Positions 38,957 to 48,005 of a stretch of 64,000 nucleotides of DNA are shown piece after piece (the first letter of the stretch is position 1; every line of letters begins with the position of its first letter). Position numbers and translations under genes: made by a program. Below the pieces are notes generated by a model, which saw only the letters and a program-made list of their open reading frames with translations, searched no databases and was not told the DNA's origin. The stretch lies in NCBI RefSeq assembly GCF_900094555.1, contig NZ_FMAC01000008.1, forward strand, positions 213,485 to 277,484, read 5' to 3'. This stretch comes from Martinezella hainanensis (GTDB lineage: Bacteria > Pseudomonadota > Alphaproteobacteria > Rhizobiales > Rhizobiaceae).

Positions 38957-40132
38957 ATGCGCGGAGCGCAATTGCTGCCCGATACCGGCGAACCCGGTTT
39001 CGGCATCTATGTGCATTGGCCTTTTTGCGCAGCAAAGTGTCCTTACTGCGATTTCAATAGCCACGTCCGGCATCAGCCTGTCGATCAGGAACGTTTTGCC
39101 GCCGCCTTTCTGAAGGAAATGGCGACGATGCGGATGATCAGCGGCCCGAAGACGGTGACCAGCGTCTTCCTCGGCGGCGGCACGCCTTCGCTGATGAAGC
39201 CCGAGACGGTTGGCGCCGTGCTCGATGGTATTGCCAGGACCTGGCATATGCCTGACGGCATCGAAATCACCATGGAGGCCAATCCCTCCAGCGTCGAGGC
39301 GGAACGCTTTCGCGGCTATCGCGCGGCTGGGGTCAACCGCGTCTCGATGGGCGTGCAGGCGCTGAACGACCGCGACCTGAAGTTCCTCGGCCGCCTGCAC
39401 GATGTCGCCGATGCGCTGAAGGCGATCAGGCTGGCGCGCGAAATCTTTCCGCGCATGTCCTTCGATCTCATCTATGCCCGGCCGAACCAGACGGTCGAGG
39501 AATGGGAGCGCGAGCTGAAGGAGGCGATCTCCTATGCGGTCGATCATCTCTCGCTCTATCAATTGACCATCGAGGAAGGCACGCCTTTCTACGGCCTGCA
39601 CAAGGCCGGCAAGCTGATCGTGCCCGACGGCGACCAGTCGGCGCTGCTCTATGAAGCGACACAGGAGATTACCGAGCGCGAGGGCATGCCGGCCTACGAG
39701 GTTTCCAACCACGCCCGTCCCGGCGCCGAAAGCCGTCATAACCTCACCTACTGGCGTTACGGCGACTATGCCGGCATCGGCCCCGGCGCGCATGGCCGCC
39801 TGACCCGTGGCCCCCAGAAGCTTGCGACCGCCACCGAGCGCAAGCCGGAGAGCTGGCTCGAGATGGTCGAGCGCGACGGCCACGGCATGGTCGACCAGGA
39901 AATGCTTGGGTTCGATGAGCAGGCCGACGAATTGCTACTGATGGGACTGCGGCTGCGCGAAGGCGTCGATCTCGCCCGCTGGCAGCAGCTTTCCGGCCGT
40001 GACCCTGATCCGCAGCGCGAGGCATTTTTACTGGAACACGGTTTCATAGAGCGGATCGGCAATTCCCGCCTGCGCTGCACGCCGGCGGGAATGCTGGTTC
40101 TCGATTCGGTCGTCGCCGATCTCGCCTGTTAA
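38957..40132 (+). CDS. hemW: radical-SAM heme chaperone HemW
   Basis: HemW resembles oxygen-independent coproporphyrinogen III oxidase but acts as a heme-binding chaperone. The 391-residue protein has the radical SAM motif CxxxCxxC at C24, C28 and C31 (FCAAKCPYCDF), GGGTPS, and the usual C-terminal winged helix. HemW proteins lack the extra residues that HemN uses for the second SAM, and the short N-terminus here fits HemW. The ATG with GAGG five bases upstream was preferred; in-frame GTG codons at 38930 and 38939 would add up to nine residues. Confidence 0.92.
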   Translation: MRGAQLLPDTGEPGFGIYVHWPFCAAKCPYCDFNSHVRHQPVDQERFAAAFLKEMATMRMISGPKTVTSVFLGGGTPSLMKPETVGAVLDGIARTWHMPDGIEITMEANPSSVEAERFRGYRAAGVNRVSMGVQALNDRDLKFLGRLHDVADALKAIRLAREIFPRMSFDLIYARPNQTVEEWERELKEAISYAVDHLSLYQLTIEEGTPFYGLHKAGKLIVPDGDQSALLYEATQEITEREGMPAYEVSNHARPGAESRHNLTYWRYGDYAGIGPGAHGRLTRGPQKLATATERKPESWLEMVERDGHGMVDQEMLGFDEQADELLLMGLRLREGVDLARWQQLSGRDPDPQREAFLLEHGFIERIGNSRLRCTPAGMLVLDSVVADLAC

Positions 40133-40133
40133 T

Positions 40134-40221
40134 CCCCTCACCCTTGAGGGTGTCTCAGCTCTGACCGAGATCACCCCACCCTGGCACTACGTGCCGACCC
40201 TCCTTCTCAAGGGGAGGGTGA
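40134..40221. repeat. mosaic intergenic palindromic repeat (RIME-like), copy 3
   Basis: CCCCTCACCCTTGAGGGTG and CCTCCTTCTCAAGGGGAGGG modules flank a GGCACTACGTGCC hairpin. The element fills the gap between hemW and the convergent DMT transporter and runs into the 3' end of the transporter, whose stop codon lies in the GGCAC-TAC-GTGCC stem-loop. Confidence 0.75.
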
Positions 40222-41110
40222 AGAGGCGTCCGTCGATTGCCGCAAGGCCGACCGCGATCAGCGCCATGCCGATGAAATGCTTCGGCTGCAGGCTCTCGCC
40301 AAGGATGAGCGCACCCAGCAGGATCGCGCTGACGGGGATGAGGAAGGTCACCAGCATCAGGTTGGTGGCGCCGGCCGTCGCAAGGATGCGGAAAAACAGC
40401 ACATAGGCGACAGCGGTCGACAGGATTGCCAGGCCGGCGAGCGCCAGCCAGGTCTCGGTCGACGGCATTGCCAGCGTCCAGGGGCGATCCGCGAAGAGCG
40501 CGATCGGCAGCAGCAGAATGGCCGAGCCGGTGACCTGACCGGCGGCAGGAATGATCGGTGCGAGCCCCATGCGGCGGAAACGCCGACCGAATATGCCGGC
40601 CAGCGAATAGCTGAAAGCGGCGCCCAGCACGGCAAGCTGTGCCAGCACGTTCGAACCGAGGCTTGCGAGCACCGATGGGCCGATCATCAGGGCCACGCCG
40701 GCAAAGCCGACGATGACGCCGATCAGGCGATTGCCTGTCATCTTCTCATCCTCGGTCAGGAAGTGGGCCACGACGACGGCAAAGAGCGGCGTGGTGGCGT
40801 TGAGGATCGAGGCGAGCCCACTCGCGATATGCGTCTGCCCCCAGACGATCAGCAGGAACGGAATGACATTGTTGAGGAAGCCCATGCCGAAGAAGGCGAG
40901 CCAGGTCTGACGATCTTTCGGCATGGCGTGCCCCGTTGCACGCACGATGACATGCAGCGCAATGGCGGCGATCGCGACACGCGCGGTGACGATGGTGAAG
41001 GGCGGAAGCTCGCGCACCAGAATGCCGTTGAACAAGAAGGAGCCGCCCCAAAGAATGGACAGAGCGACCAGCATGCCCCACTCGACTGCGCCCATGGATT
41101 TCTGTGACAT
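40187..41110 (-). CDS. DMT-superfamily (EamA) transporter
   Basis: A 307-residue inner-membrane exporter-type protein with ten hydrophobic segments in two EamA repeats (first about residues 10-140, second 155-290), each ending with the usual small-residue helix. Substrate is unknown; related proteins export amino acids or metabolites. It is divergent from a GcvA-type LysR regulator 156 bases away, which probably controls it. The last residues (LRRRVGT) and the stop are encoded inside a repeat element. Confidence 0.9.
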   Translation of the reverse strand: MSQKSMGAVEWGMLVALSILWGGSFLFNGILVRELPPFTIVTARVAIAAIALHVIVRATGHAMPKDRQTWLAFFGMGFLNNVIPFLLIVWGQTHIASGLASILNATTPLFAVVVAHFLTEDEKMTGNRLIGVIVGFAGVALMIGPSVLASLGSNVLAQLAVLGAAFSYSLAGIFGRRFRRMGLAPIIPAAGQVTGSAILLLPIALFADRPWTLAMPSTETWLALAGLAILSTAVAYVLFFRILATAGATNLMLVTFLIPVSAILLGALILGESLQPKHFIGMALIAVGLAAIDGRLFTLPLRRRVGT

Positions 41111-41186
41111 GAGACCATCTCCAGCATCTTACTGATTGAGTTTTACTTACTTACTGCTTTGCCTGACATCATTGCCAACCATCAGA

Positions 41187-41214
41187 ATTGTTGCAATAAT
41201 CTCGCGATATCGAG
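41187..41214. promoter_or_regulatory. candidate LysR operator in the DMT/gcvA-like divergent gap
   Basis: ATTGTTGCAAT at 41187-41197 is a dyad of the ATTG-N3-CAAT type, followed by CTCGCGATATCGAG at 41201-41214. Both lie between the two divergent start codons where an autoregulating LysR protein would bind. Confidence 0.4.
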
Positions 41215-41266
41215 GCTCTGACAAACGAGTCTTTTTCGAACAATGATTTAGTCGAACTCAATCATC

Positions 41267-42163
41267 ATGGATCAACTGCCATCCCTTTCGGCGCTGCGCG
41301 CCTTCGAAGCCTCCGCCCGGCACCTGAGCATGACGCTTGCCGCAAACGAGCTGCATGTGACGCCGGGTGCCATCAGCCTGCAGATCCGCGACCTCGAAAG
41401 CGCGCTCGGCGTGCGGCTTTTCGAGCGCCGGGCACGCAGCCTCGCCTTAACGACTAATGGAGCCGAATATTTCGCAACGATGCGGACGGCTTTCCGGCTC
41501 ATCCGAGAGGCAACGGCAGCTCTCGCAATGCGCTCCAAGGATACAGTGCTGACCCTTACCTGCACCGCCGGCTTTGCCACACATTGGCTGGTGCCGCGGC
41601 TGCGACGCTTCGAGGAGGCGCATCCCGATATCGATCTGCGCATCAGCGCTTCCTACCGCATCATGGACTTCCACCGAGATGGGATCGACATCGCCATTCG
41701 TCACGGCCTCGGCGGCTACGAGGGATTGGCAAGCGAGAGATTCCTCGATGACGAATATGTTCCGGTCTGTACGCCGGAGATGGCGGCGGCACTCGGCCCC
41801 TCCCCTGCGGTCGACGATCTCGCCACACTGACGTTGATCCACGATGTCTATCGGCGCGACTGGGAGCTCTGGCTGCAGGCCGTCGGGGCAACGCGGGTGG
41901 ATGCCATGCATGGGCCGGTCTTCACGGACGGCATGGGCGCCTACCACGCCATGAAAGCAGGGCTCGGCATCGCCTTGATGCGCCGGTCCTTCGTGGAGCA
42001 GGAACTGGCGGAAGGCACGCTCGTTGCGCCCTTCCCGACCGGATTTGCGAGCGCACTCGCCTATCATCTCGTCTATCAGCCGGGTGCGCTGGAAAGGCCG
42101 GCAATCGCGGCGCTGCGGGCCTGGCTGTTTTCCGAGGTCTCGCGCACGACGCCGCCGGCGTAG
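41267..42163 (+). CDS. LysR-family transcriptional regulator (GcvA-like)
   Basis: A 298-residue LysR protein. The N-terminal helix-turn-helix (LSALRAFEASARHLSMTLAA, then VTPGAISLQIRDLE) is of the GcvA subgroup; the effector domain follows from about residue 90. The divergent DMT transporter is the obvious target. GcvA in E. coli controls glycine cleavage, but members of this subgroup regulate many different genes (AmpR, TrpI and others), so no ligand is proposed. Confidence 0.9.
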   Translation: MDQLPSLSALRAFEASARHLSMTLAANELHVTPGAISLQIRDLESALGVRLFERRARSLALTTNGAEYFATMRTAFRLIREATAALAMRSKDTVLTLTCTAGFATHWLVPRLRRFEEAHPDIDLRISASYRIMDFHRDGIDIAIRHGLGGYEGLASERFLDDEYVPVCTPEMAAALGPSPAVDDLATLTLIHDVYRRDWELWLQAVGATRVDAMHGPVFTDGMGAYHAMKAGLGIALMRRSFVEQELAEGTLVAPFPTGFASALAYHLVYQPGALERPAIAALRAWLFSEVSRTTPPA

Positions 42164-42190
42164 CCGTGCTTTCGTTCCGGCTATCATCCC

Positions 42191-42221
42191 AAAAGAAACG
42201 GCCGGCGATCAAGCCGGCCGT
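42191..42221 (-). terminator. factor-independent terminator of dnaA
   Basis: ACGGCCGGC at 42198-42206 and GCCGGCCGT at 42213-42221 form a perfect 9-base stem with a 6-base loop. On the minus strand it is followed by TTTCTTTTGG, a T-rich tract, about 30 bases after the dnaA stop. Confidence 0.85.
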
Positions 42222-42250
42222 AGACTGTATAGTGAAGCCGATCGCTCGGC

Positions 42251-43801
42251 TTATTCGTTGATGAGGCGCTTCAGCAGCTCGATCTCATGCGACAGCTTGC
42301 TATCGCCGGAAATCAGTTCCTCGATCTTGCGCACCGCATGCAGCACGGTCGTGTGATCGCGACCACCGAAGCGACGGCCGATCTCCGGGAAGGAGCGCGG
42401 CGTGAGCGTCTTCGACAGATACATGGCGATCTGGCGCGGCTTGACGATGACGCGCGTGCGGCGGTTCGAGACCAGCTCCTGGCGCGAGACATTGTAGTGA
42501 CGTGCGACGATGCGCTGGATGTCCTCGATGCGGACACGGCGCGGTTCGCCGGAACCAACCAGATGCGCAAGCAGCTCGTCGACACGCTCAACCGTCAGGT
42601 TCGGCTCGAAGGAGCGACGGAAGATGAGCTGGTTGAAGGCTCCCTCCAGCTCGCGGCCGCTGGCGGTCACATTGCGGGCGACATGCGAGAGGATCTCCGC
42701 CGGGATTTCCAGCGACGGATCGTCCTGACGGGCAGCATCGAGGCGGCGCTTGAGGATCTCAAGGCGCATTTCATAGTCCGGTGCCTCGACTTCGATCGCC
42801 ACGCCGCCCTGCAGGCGCGAACGCACGCGCGGGTCGAGCGATTCCAGCTCCCAGGGAGCGCGATCAGCAGCAACGACGACCTGCTTGGCGCTGTCGAGCA
42901 GCATGTTCAGGAGATGGCAGAACTCGTGCTGGATCATCTTGCCCTGCAGGAACTGCATGTCGTCGATGATGAGCAGGTCGATGTTGCGTAGCGAGTCCTT
43001 CAGCGTCAGCGCGTCATTGTCGCGGATCGCGGTTGCGAAGCGCCACATGAAGTATTCCGCCGTCAGATAGACGACCCGCAGGCCGCGCGGGTTCTGCACG
43101 GCTGCATTGGCGATCGCCTGCAGCAGATGGGTCTTGCCGAGACCGACCGTTGCATGGACGAAGAGCGGGTTGAAGCGCACCGCGCCGGAGCCGGCTTCAG
43201 CGATAGTCTTAGCCGCTGCCAGGCTAACACGGTTCGAGCCGCCTTCGACGAAAGTATCGAAAGTGAAGCGGGAATCGAGCGGAGAGCCGAAAAGCGGCGC
43301 ACCTGCCGTTGCGGGCCGCGCAGCCGCAGCTGCACCCACGGCCTGGGCAACGACCTGACCGGCTGGCTGAGCGACGGCGCGACGGATCGGAGCGACAGCC
43401 GCTTGATCCGGCACGGCCGGCTGCTCGTCGGCGCATGGCTTCGCGCCCTGCCGGGTCGCAGTGCGCACCAGAATTTCGACTTTGAGTATCTCGGCATCCT
43501 CAGCCTGGAACAGGCTGGTAATCAGGTCGAGATAGCGATTGTTGATCCATGACTTCAGAAAAGTCGTCGGGACCGTGAGACGAACGACGCTCTTCGATAC
43601 CGAATGAAGCTTGAGCCGCGCAAACCAGCTGGCATAGACATCGGGTCCGACCTGAGCTTTCAAGCGCGCGCTGACGCGCTCGAACAAATTACTTTGCGCC
43701 ACGTCACCCTTTTCCCCCGCCGCTTCTAAGCAAACCGCACCGAACGCCTGCGCATTGTCCCCATTTTCCAACGCACCCGTCGTCCTCGTATGTATCTGCA
43801 T
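42251..43801 (-). CDS. dnaA: chromosomal replication initiator protein DnaA
   Basis: Binds DnaA boxes and melts the origin. The 516-residue protein has domain I ([20 protein letters not shown]), a long proline and alanine-rich linker, the AAA+ domain with Walker [12 protein letters not shown] and Walker [11 protein letters not shown], and the C-terminal DnaA-box helix [15 protein letters not shown]. In rhizobia oriC lies near hemE rather than at dnaA, and dnaA is near rpsT, as seen here. The gene has an unusually long upstream gap of more than 800 bases. Confidence 0.97.
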   Translation of the reverse strand: MQIHTRTTGALENGDNAQAFGAVCLEAAGEKGDVAQSNLFERVSARLKAQVGPDVYASWFARLKLHSVSKSVVRLTVPTTFLKSWINNRYLDLITSLFQAEDAEILKVEILVRTATRQGAKPCADEQPAVPDQAAVAPIRRAVAQPAGQVVAQAVGAAAAARPATAGAPLFGSPLDSRFTFDTFVEGGSNRVSLAAAKTIAEAGSGAVRFNPLFVHATVGLGKTHLLQAIANAAVQNPRGLRVVYLTAEYFMWRFATAIRDNDALTLKDSLRNIDLLIIDDMQFLQGKMIQHEFCHLLNMLLDSAKQVVVAADRAPWELESLDPRVRSRLQGGVAIEVEAPDYEMRLEILKRRLDAARQDDPSLEIPAEILSHVARNVTASGRELEGAFNQLIFRRSFEPNLTVERVDELLAHLVGSGEPRRVRIEDIQRIVARHYNVSRQELVSNRRTRVIVKPRQIAMYLSKTLTPRSFPEIGRRFGGRDHTTVLHAVRKIEELISGDSKLSHEIELLKRLINE

Positions 43802-44613
43802 ATAGTGCCGCCTTCCACAGTCTCTTTATAGGGCGAGAGCACTTCACTGCCGCCCTTGGTTCTTCGCCATGGCATGACGGTCACGCTCGTTGTCTCAAGC
43901 TGCGCCGCATACCGGTTCATCAGCCACGCCCGGCCAGCGGGCTTTACAGAAGCACTGTGGCGAAAACCGCTCTTCAAAGCTGTTCTCGTCCCGGCGTCTG
44001 TAACCGGAGCATCAATCGGCCCTCGTATTCCGACTGAATGCCCCGACGGCTGTCAATTTTTCTCCCCTCCCTGCAGCCACGCCAATAAATTGGGCCGCAA
44101 AGGACAGACAAGCTTCCTCGTTCCGCAAGCGCTGCCGCTTCCGGTTTTTACTCGTCAACTGTTTGAAAAAACGAAACTGAACTGCTCCGTTACAAGAGAC
44201 AAAACCACCCACACCGTCCTAAGCGACGATGTTTGCCGAAGCTGTTTAAGGTGAGATCCGCGCCCCTTGTTGAAAAGCATTTAGGCAGGATCGAAGGCAG
44301 ATATCAACGATGAATTTTACACAAAATTAAGAGGCAGCCATTGACTCGGGAGGTCATTTTTGACTGTCACAAGCCCTTCAAAAAAGAATCGCTGTTGAAT
44401 CAAAGAGATTCCTGCCGAGCGCGATTCCCACAGCTTTCAAAAGAAAAAAAATAAAAAATCCCTTGACTCAGTTGTGAGCCGGCAATGCGTCATGCAGATC
44501 ACCCAGCGCTGGGATATCCTGCCGCAAGCCCTTGTTTCCAAAGGTATATTTCTGTCACGTCAATGACATGATCGGCCGGCCATTTTTGGCAATGCGGCAT
44601 TTTTTTGGCCGAA
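43802..44613. other. long dnaA leader/intergenic region without a supported gene
   Basis: About 810 bases between the rpsT terminator and dnaA. The half nearer rpsT (44260-44460) is markedly AT-rich for this genome, with A and T tracts on the dnaA side. I see no convincing ORF; a 132-codon plus-strand frame here has no ribosome-binding site or family features. The region must hold the dnaA promoter and any control sites. One loose DnaA-box-like 9-mer, TTTTACACA, lies at 44315-44323. Confidence 0.6.
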
Positions 44614-44643
44614 TCCAAAAAGCCCGGCGCGAGGGCCGGGCTT
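44614..44643 (-). terminator. factor-independent terminator of rpsT
   Basis: AAGCCCGGC at 44620-44628 and GCCGGGCTT at 44635-44643 form a perfect stem. On the minus strand it is followed by TTTTTGG. It lies about 30 bases after the rpsT stop. Confidence 0.88.
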
Positions 44644-44673
44644 AACTCTAACGATTAAATCGTTAACGAAAGA

Positions 44674-44949
44674 TTATGCAGTCGGGGCCGAAAGAGCCTT
44701 CACACGCTTGGCAAGACGCGAAACCTTGCGGGAAGCGGTGTTGGCGTGAAGCACGCCCTTGGTGGCTGCGCGAGCCAGCTCCGGCTGAGCAGCAACGAAA
44801 GCTGCCTTTGCGCGATCTGCATCACCCGATGCGATGGCTTCTTCGACCTGGCGAACGAACGTGCGAACGCGCGAGCGACGAGCCTTGTTGACATCGGTGC
44901 GGCGGGCGATCTTGCGGGTCGCTTTTTTCGCCGAGGTAGTATTGGCCAT
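44674..44949 (-). CDS. rpsT: 30S ribosomal protein S20
   Basis: Primary 16S rRNA-binding protein of the small subunit. The 91-residue protein starts [17 protein letters not shown] and is lysine and arginine rich with the usual three-helix pattern ([39 protein letters not shown]). The ATG has AGAGG upstream; a longer in-frame reading to 45099 is not plausible. A terminator follows. In rhizobia rpsT lies upstream of dnaA, as here. Confidence 0.97.
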   Translation of the reverse strand: MANTTSAKKATRKIARRTDVNKARRSRVRTFVRQVEEAIASGDADRAKAAFVAAQPELARAATKGVLHANTASRKVSRLAKRVKALSAPTA

Positions 44950-45142
44950 GTATGCCTCTCTTAGAATTCGAACAAAACTCCATCGTTGCAGCGCGGGCCC
45001 TGCGGCCACTTCATCCAGCAATGCGGGAGCAATTGCGGAAAACCAGAGCGGCTTTCCAAACTGTGGCGGGCATATAACCGGAATGAGCCGCGGCGTCAAC
45101 GCGGATTCTCGCCAAACCCGCGTAATTCCTCAATCCCGGCCC

Positions 45143-45916
45143 CTAGCGGTTCTTGAAGGACGGCTTGCGCTTCTCGACGAAGGCCGCCATGCCCTCCTTC
45201 TGATCCTCCGTGGCAAACAGGCTATGGAACAGGCGGCGCTCGAACCGCAGTCCCTCCTCGAGCGTGGTTTCGAAAGCACGGTTGACCGCTTCCTTGGCCA
45301 TCAGCACCGAAGGCCGCGACAGCGATGCGATCTTGGCGGCGGCGGCCAGCGCCTCGTCCAAGAGCTTGTCTGCCGGCACGACGCGCGCCACGAGACCTGC
45401 ACGCTCCGCCTCTGCCGCATCCATCATCCGGCCGGTCAACACCAGATCCATCGCCTTCGCCTTGCCGACGGCACGTGTGAGTCGCTGGGAGCCGCCCATG
45501 CCGGGAATGACGCCGAGCGTAATTTCCGGCTGGCCGAATTTGGCGGTTTCCGAAGCGATGATGAAATCGCACATCATCGCCACTTCGCAGCCGCCGCCGA
45601 GCGCAAAGCCGCTGACCGCCGCGATGACGGGCTTGCGGGCATTGGCGATCTCGGCCCAGCCGCTGAAGAGGTCATTCTTATAGGCGTCGACGAAATCGAG
45701 CGACTGCATTTCCTTGATATCGGCGCCGGCGGCAAAGGCTTTTTCCGAACCGGTGAGCACGATCGCTCCGATGGCATCATCGAGATGAAAAGCGGCATAG
45801 GCCTGCTTCAGCTCCGAGAGGACGGTTGAGTTCAGCGCATTCAGCGCCTGCGGCCGATTGATCCTGACGAGACCGACGGCACCATGTGTTTCGACGATGA
45901 GGGTTTCGTAAGCCAC
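45143..45916 (-). CDS. enoyl-CoA hydratase
   Basis: Crotonase-fold enzyme that hydrates trans-2-enoyl-CoA, as in fatty-acid beta-oxidation. The 257-residue protein has the oxyanion-hole segment [12 protein letters not shown] and the second one in [18 protein letters not shown]. The two catalytic glutamates expected in true hydratases are present, in GGGCEVAMM and GQPEITLG. The start is a GTG (GTGGCTTAC) after GGGAGAGAA. It lies between mutM and rpsT on the same strand, the usual rhizobial order. Confidence 0.93.
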   Translation of the reverse strand: MAYETLIVETHGAVGLVRINRPQALNALNSTVLSELKQAYAAFHLDDAIGAIVLTGSEKAFAAGADIKEMQSLDFVDAYKNDLFSGWAEIANARKPVIAAVSGFALGGGCEVAMMCDFIIASETAKFGQPEITLGVIPGMGGSQRLTRAVGKAKAMDLVLTGRMMDAAEAERAGLVARVVPADKLLDEALAAAAKIASLSRPSVLMAKEAVNRAFETTLEEGLRFERRLFHSLFATEDQKEGMAAFVEKRKPSFKNR

Positions 45917-45969
45917 TTCTCTCTCCCGTTAAATCAGCTTTGGCCCTTTAAAACAGCTTGGCCCTTCAA

Positions 45970-46857
45970 TCAGCCCTGGCAGGAGGCGCAGTAGAAAGAA
46001 GAGCGCCCCGCCTGGACGATGCGGCTGACCGTACCGCCGCAACCGGGCGTACTGCAAGGCTGCGCCTCACGATCATAGACGGAAAAGGAATGCTGGAAAT
46101 AGCCGAGCGAACCGTCCGTCTGGATATGATCGCGCAAGGACGAGCCACCTGCGGCGATCGCATCGGCAATGACCTCCCGGATCGCCTCGACCAGCGTCAG
46201 CAGCGCTTCGGTCGGCTTGCCGGTATCCGTCACCAGCGTGCCAGCGGCGCGCAGCGGCGACAGGTGGGAGCGCCACAGTGCCTCGCACACATATATATTG
46301 CCAAGGCCGGCGATATTCTTCTGGTCGAGCAATGCGCTTTTCAGTGGCTGCGCCTTGCCAAGAAAACGCTTAGCCAGGTAATCAGCGCCGAGTTCATTAC
46401 CCGTGGGTTCCGGACCGAGATCGCGGAAGAAGGGATGCGTGGCCATATCGGCCCGCCTGACGATGTCCATGAAGCCGAAGCGGCGCGGGTCATTATAGAT
46501 GACGCGCGCATTGCCGCTGCCGGCTGTCAGATGGAAGACGACATGATCGTGTTTCTCGTCCTTGGAGCGTGGATGATGGAAGGTTCCGGGTGTCTCCGCC
46601 GCCCCTGCCTCCACCCGGAACGAGCCGGACATGCCGAGATGCGCGATGATGGTCTTGCCATCTTCCAGATCGATCAGCAGGTACTTGGCGCGGCGCGACA
46701 GCGACGTGATGCCGCGGCCCGAAACATGCCGGGCGAAATCGGCGGGGAAAGGAAAGCGCAGATCGTTGCGGCGCAGTTCCAGTTCCCTGAGAACAGCACC
46801 TTCCATGGAGGGCGCCAGCCCGCGTCTGACCGTTTCGACCTCTGGTAATTCCGGCAT
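45970..46857 (-). CDS. mutM: formamidopyrimidine-DNA glycosylase MutM (Fpg)
   Basis: Removes 8-oxoguanine and formamidopyrimidines from DNA and cuts the abasic site. The 295-residue protein starts [14 protein letters not shown], with the catalytic Pro2 and Glu3, holds the DNA-contacting ISSLSRR-type segment ([15 protein letters not shown]), and ends in a zinc finger with four cysteines (CSTPGCGG…FYCASCQG). All catalytic parts are intact. It is divergent from ubiE, with 245 bases between; no gene is seen in that gap. Confidence 0.96.
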   Translation of the reverse strand: MPELPEVETVRRGLAPSMEGAVLRELELRRNDLRFPFPADFARHVSGRGITSLSRRAKYLLIDLEDGKTIIAHLGMSGSFRVEAGAAETPGTFHHPRSKDEKHDHVVFHLTAGSGNARVIYNDPRRFGFMDIVRRADMATHPFFRDLGPEPTGNELGADYLAKRFLGKAQPLKSALLDQKNIAGLGNIYVCEALWRSHLSPLRAAGTLVTDTGKPTEALLTLVEAIREVIADAIAAGGSSLRDHIQTDGSLGYFQHSFSVYDREAQPCSTPGCGGTVSRIVQAGRSSFYCASCQG

Positions 46858-47102
46858 GGCTATCCATCTTTATGTTTCAACCGCTTATGATCTGGGCTAT
46901 AGCCCAAAGCATCGCGGCTGGTGATCTGGCTGATGAGATAGCGTGGCAATCGCGATTTCGCTATGGTCCGCCGCGGAATACTGCATAATTCCTTGGATCG
47001 GAATCGATCTAAAATTGAAATTATGTAGACGATTTAATGTGTTACGGCGACCTTGCGCATCACATATGACGCGCGGCGCTGTAGCGTAACGGAGTTGAGC
47101 CG

Positions 47103-47879
47103 ATGGCAGAAAGCCGCACCTCCGCCGATGGCGGCATGGAAACATCCTATGGCTTCCGCGAAGTGGCCGATGGCGAAAAGCAGGGCCTCGTCAACGAGGT
47201 GTTCCATAAGGTCGCCAAGCGCTACGACGTCATGAACGACGTCATGTCCATGGGCATGCATCGCGCCTGGAAGGATGCGATGGTTGCGGCGCTCAACCCC
47301 CGCAAGGATCCGTCCTACAAGCTGCTCGACGTGGCGGGCGGCACGGGCGATATCGCTTTTCGCATCGTGGAAGCCTCGAACCGGCTCGCGCATGCGACCG
47401 TGCTCGACATCAACGGCTCGATGCTTGCCGTCGGCGCCGAGCGCGCGGAAAAGAAGAAGCTTTCGGACAACCTCACCTTCGTCGAGGCGAATGCCGAGGA
47501 ACTGCCCTTCGAGCCGAATTCCTTCGACGCCTATACGATCGCTTTCGGCATCCGCAACGTGCCGCGTATTGATGTCGCGCTGAAGGAAGCCTATCGCGTG
47601 CTGAAGCGCGGCGGCCGGCTGCTCGTGCTCGAATTCTCCGAAGTCGATCTGCCGCTGCTCGACCGCGTTTACGACGCCTGGTCCTTCAACGCCATTCCGA
47701 AATTCGGCAAGGCGATCACAGGCGATGCCGAGCCCTATCAGTATCTGGTGGAATCGATCCGCAAGTTCCCGAACCAGCAGGACTTCGCGACGATGATCCG
47801 CGAGGCCGGCTTCTCGCGCGTGAGCTTCACCAATTATACCGGCGGCATCGCCGCGCTGCACTCCGGCTGGAAGCTCTGA
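47103..47879 (+). CDS. ubiE: demethylmenaquinone/2-methoxy-6-polyprenyl-1,4-benzoquinol C-methyltransferase UbiE
   Basis: SAM-dependent C-methyltransferase of ubiquinone synthesis. The 258-residue protein has [20 protein letters not shown] at the N-terminus, the SAM motif [15 protein letters not shown] and the UbiE signature [18 protein letters not shown]. Length is normal. It is followed by ubiB, from which it is separated by a dispersed repeat of about 125 bases. The pairing with ubiB is conserved in rhizobia. Confidence 0.97.
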   Translation: MAESRTSADGGMETSYGFREVADGEKQGLVNEVFHKVAKRYDVMNDVMSMGMHRAWKDAMVAALNPRKDPSYKLLDVAGGTGDIAFRIVEASNRLAHATVLDINGSMLAVGAERAEKKKLSDNLTFVEANAEELPFEPNSFDAYTIAFGIRNVPRIDVALKEAYRVLKRGGRLLVLEFSEVDLPLLDRVYDAWSFNAIPKFGKAITGDAEPYQYLVESIRKFPNQQDFATMIREAGFSRVSFTNYTGGIAALHSGWKL

Positions 47880-48005
47880 AGCATGATGTCGAGCCATGCG
47901 ATGCGGCTTATGGCCTCCGCTTTCCGAGACCTTGAGGCTCTATCTTTTTGTTTTGACGCAATTCCTGACGAAAAACCGCTACGCACTTTTCCTGGAACTG
48001 CTCTA
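47880..48005. repeat. TAGAGC-type dispersed repeat, copy 2
   Basis: Core GACGCAATTCCTGACG then AAAAACCGCTACGCACTTTTCC and GGAACTGCTCTA at the end, matching the copies at 19709, 57257 and 58755. It fills the ubiE-ubiB gap, and the last A of CTCTA is the first base of the ubiB ATG. Confidence 0.82.

Noticed and set aside
40141-40197. Sigma-54 promoter at TGGCAC near 40182
   Set aside because: TGGCAC is present but the -12 TTGC element is missing at the required spacing; the sequence belongs to a repeat stem-loop.
43856-44254. 132-codon plus-strand frame upstream of dnaA
   Set aside because: No ribosome-binding site, odd composition and no recognisable domain; it reads through a region more likely to be regulatory.
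44315-44323. DnaA-box-like TTTTACACA upstream of dnaA as part of a replication origin
   Set aside because: Only one loose match with two differences from the consensus, no cluster of boxes, and rhizobial chromosome origins are known to lie near hemE rather than dnaA.
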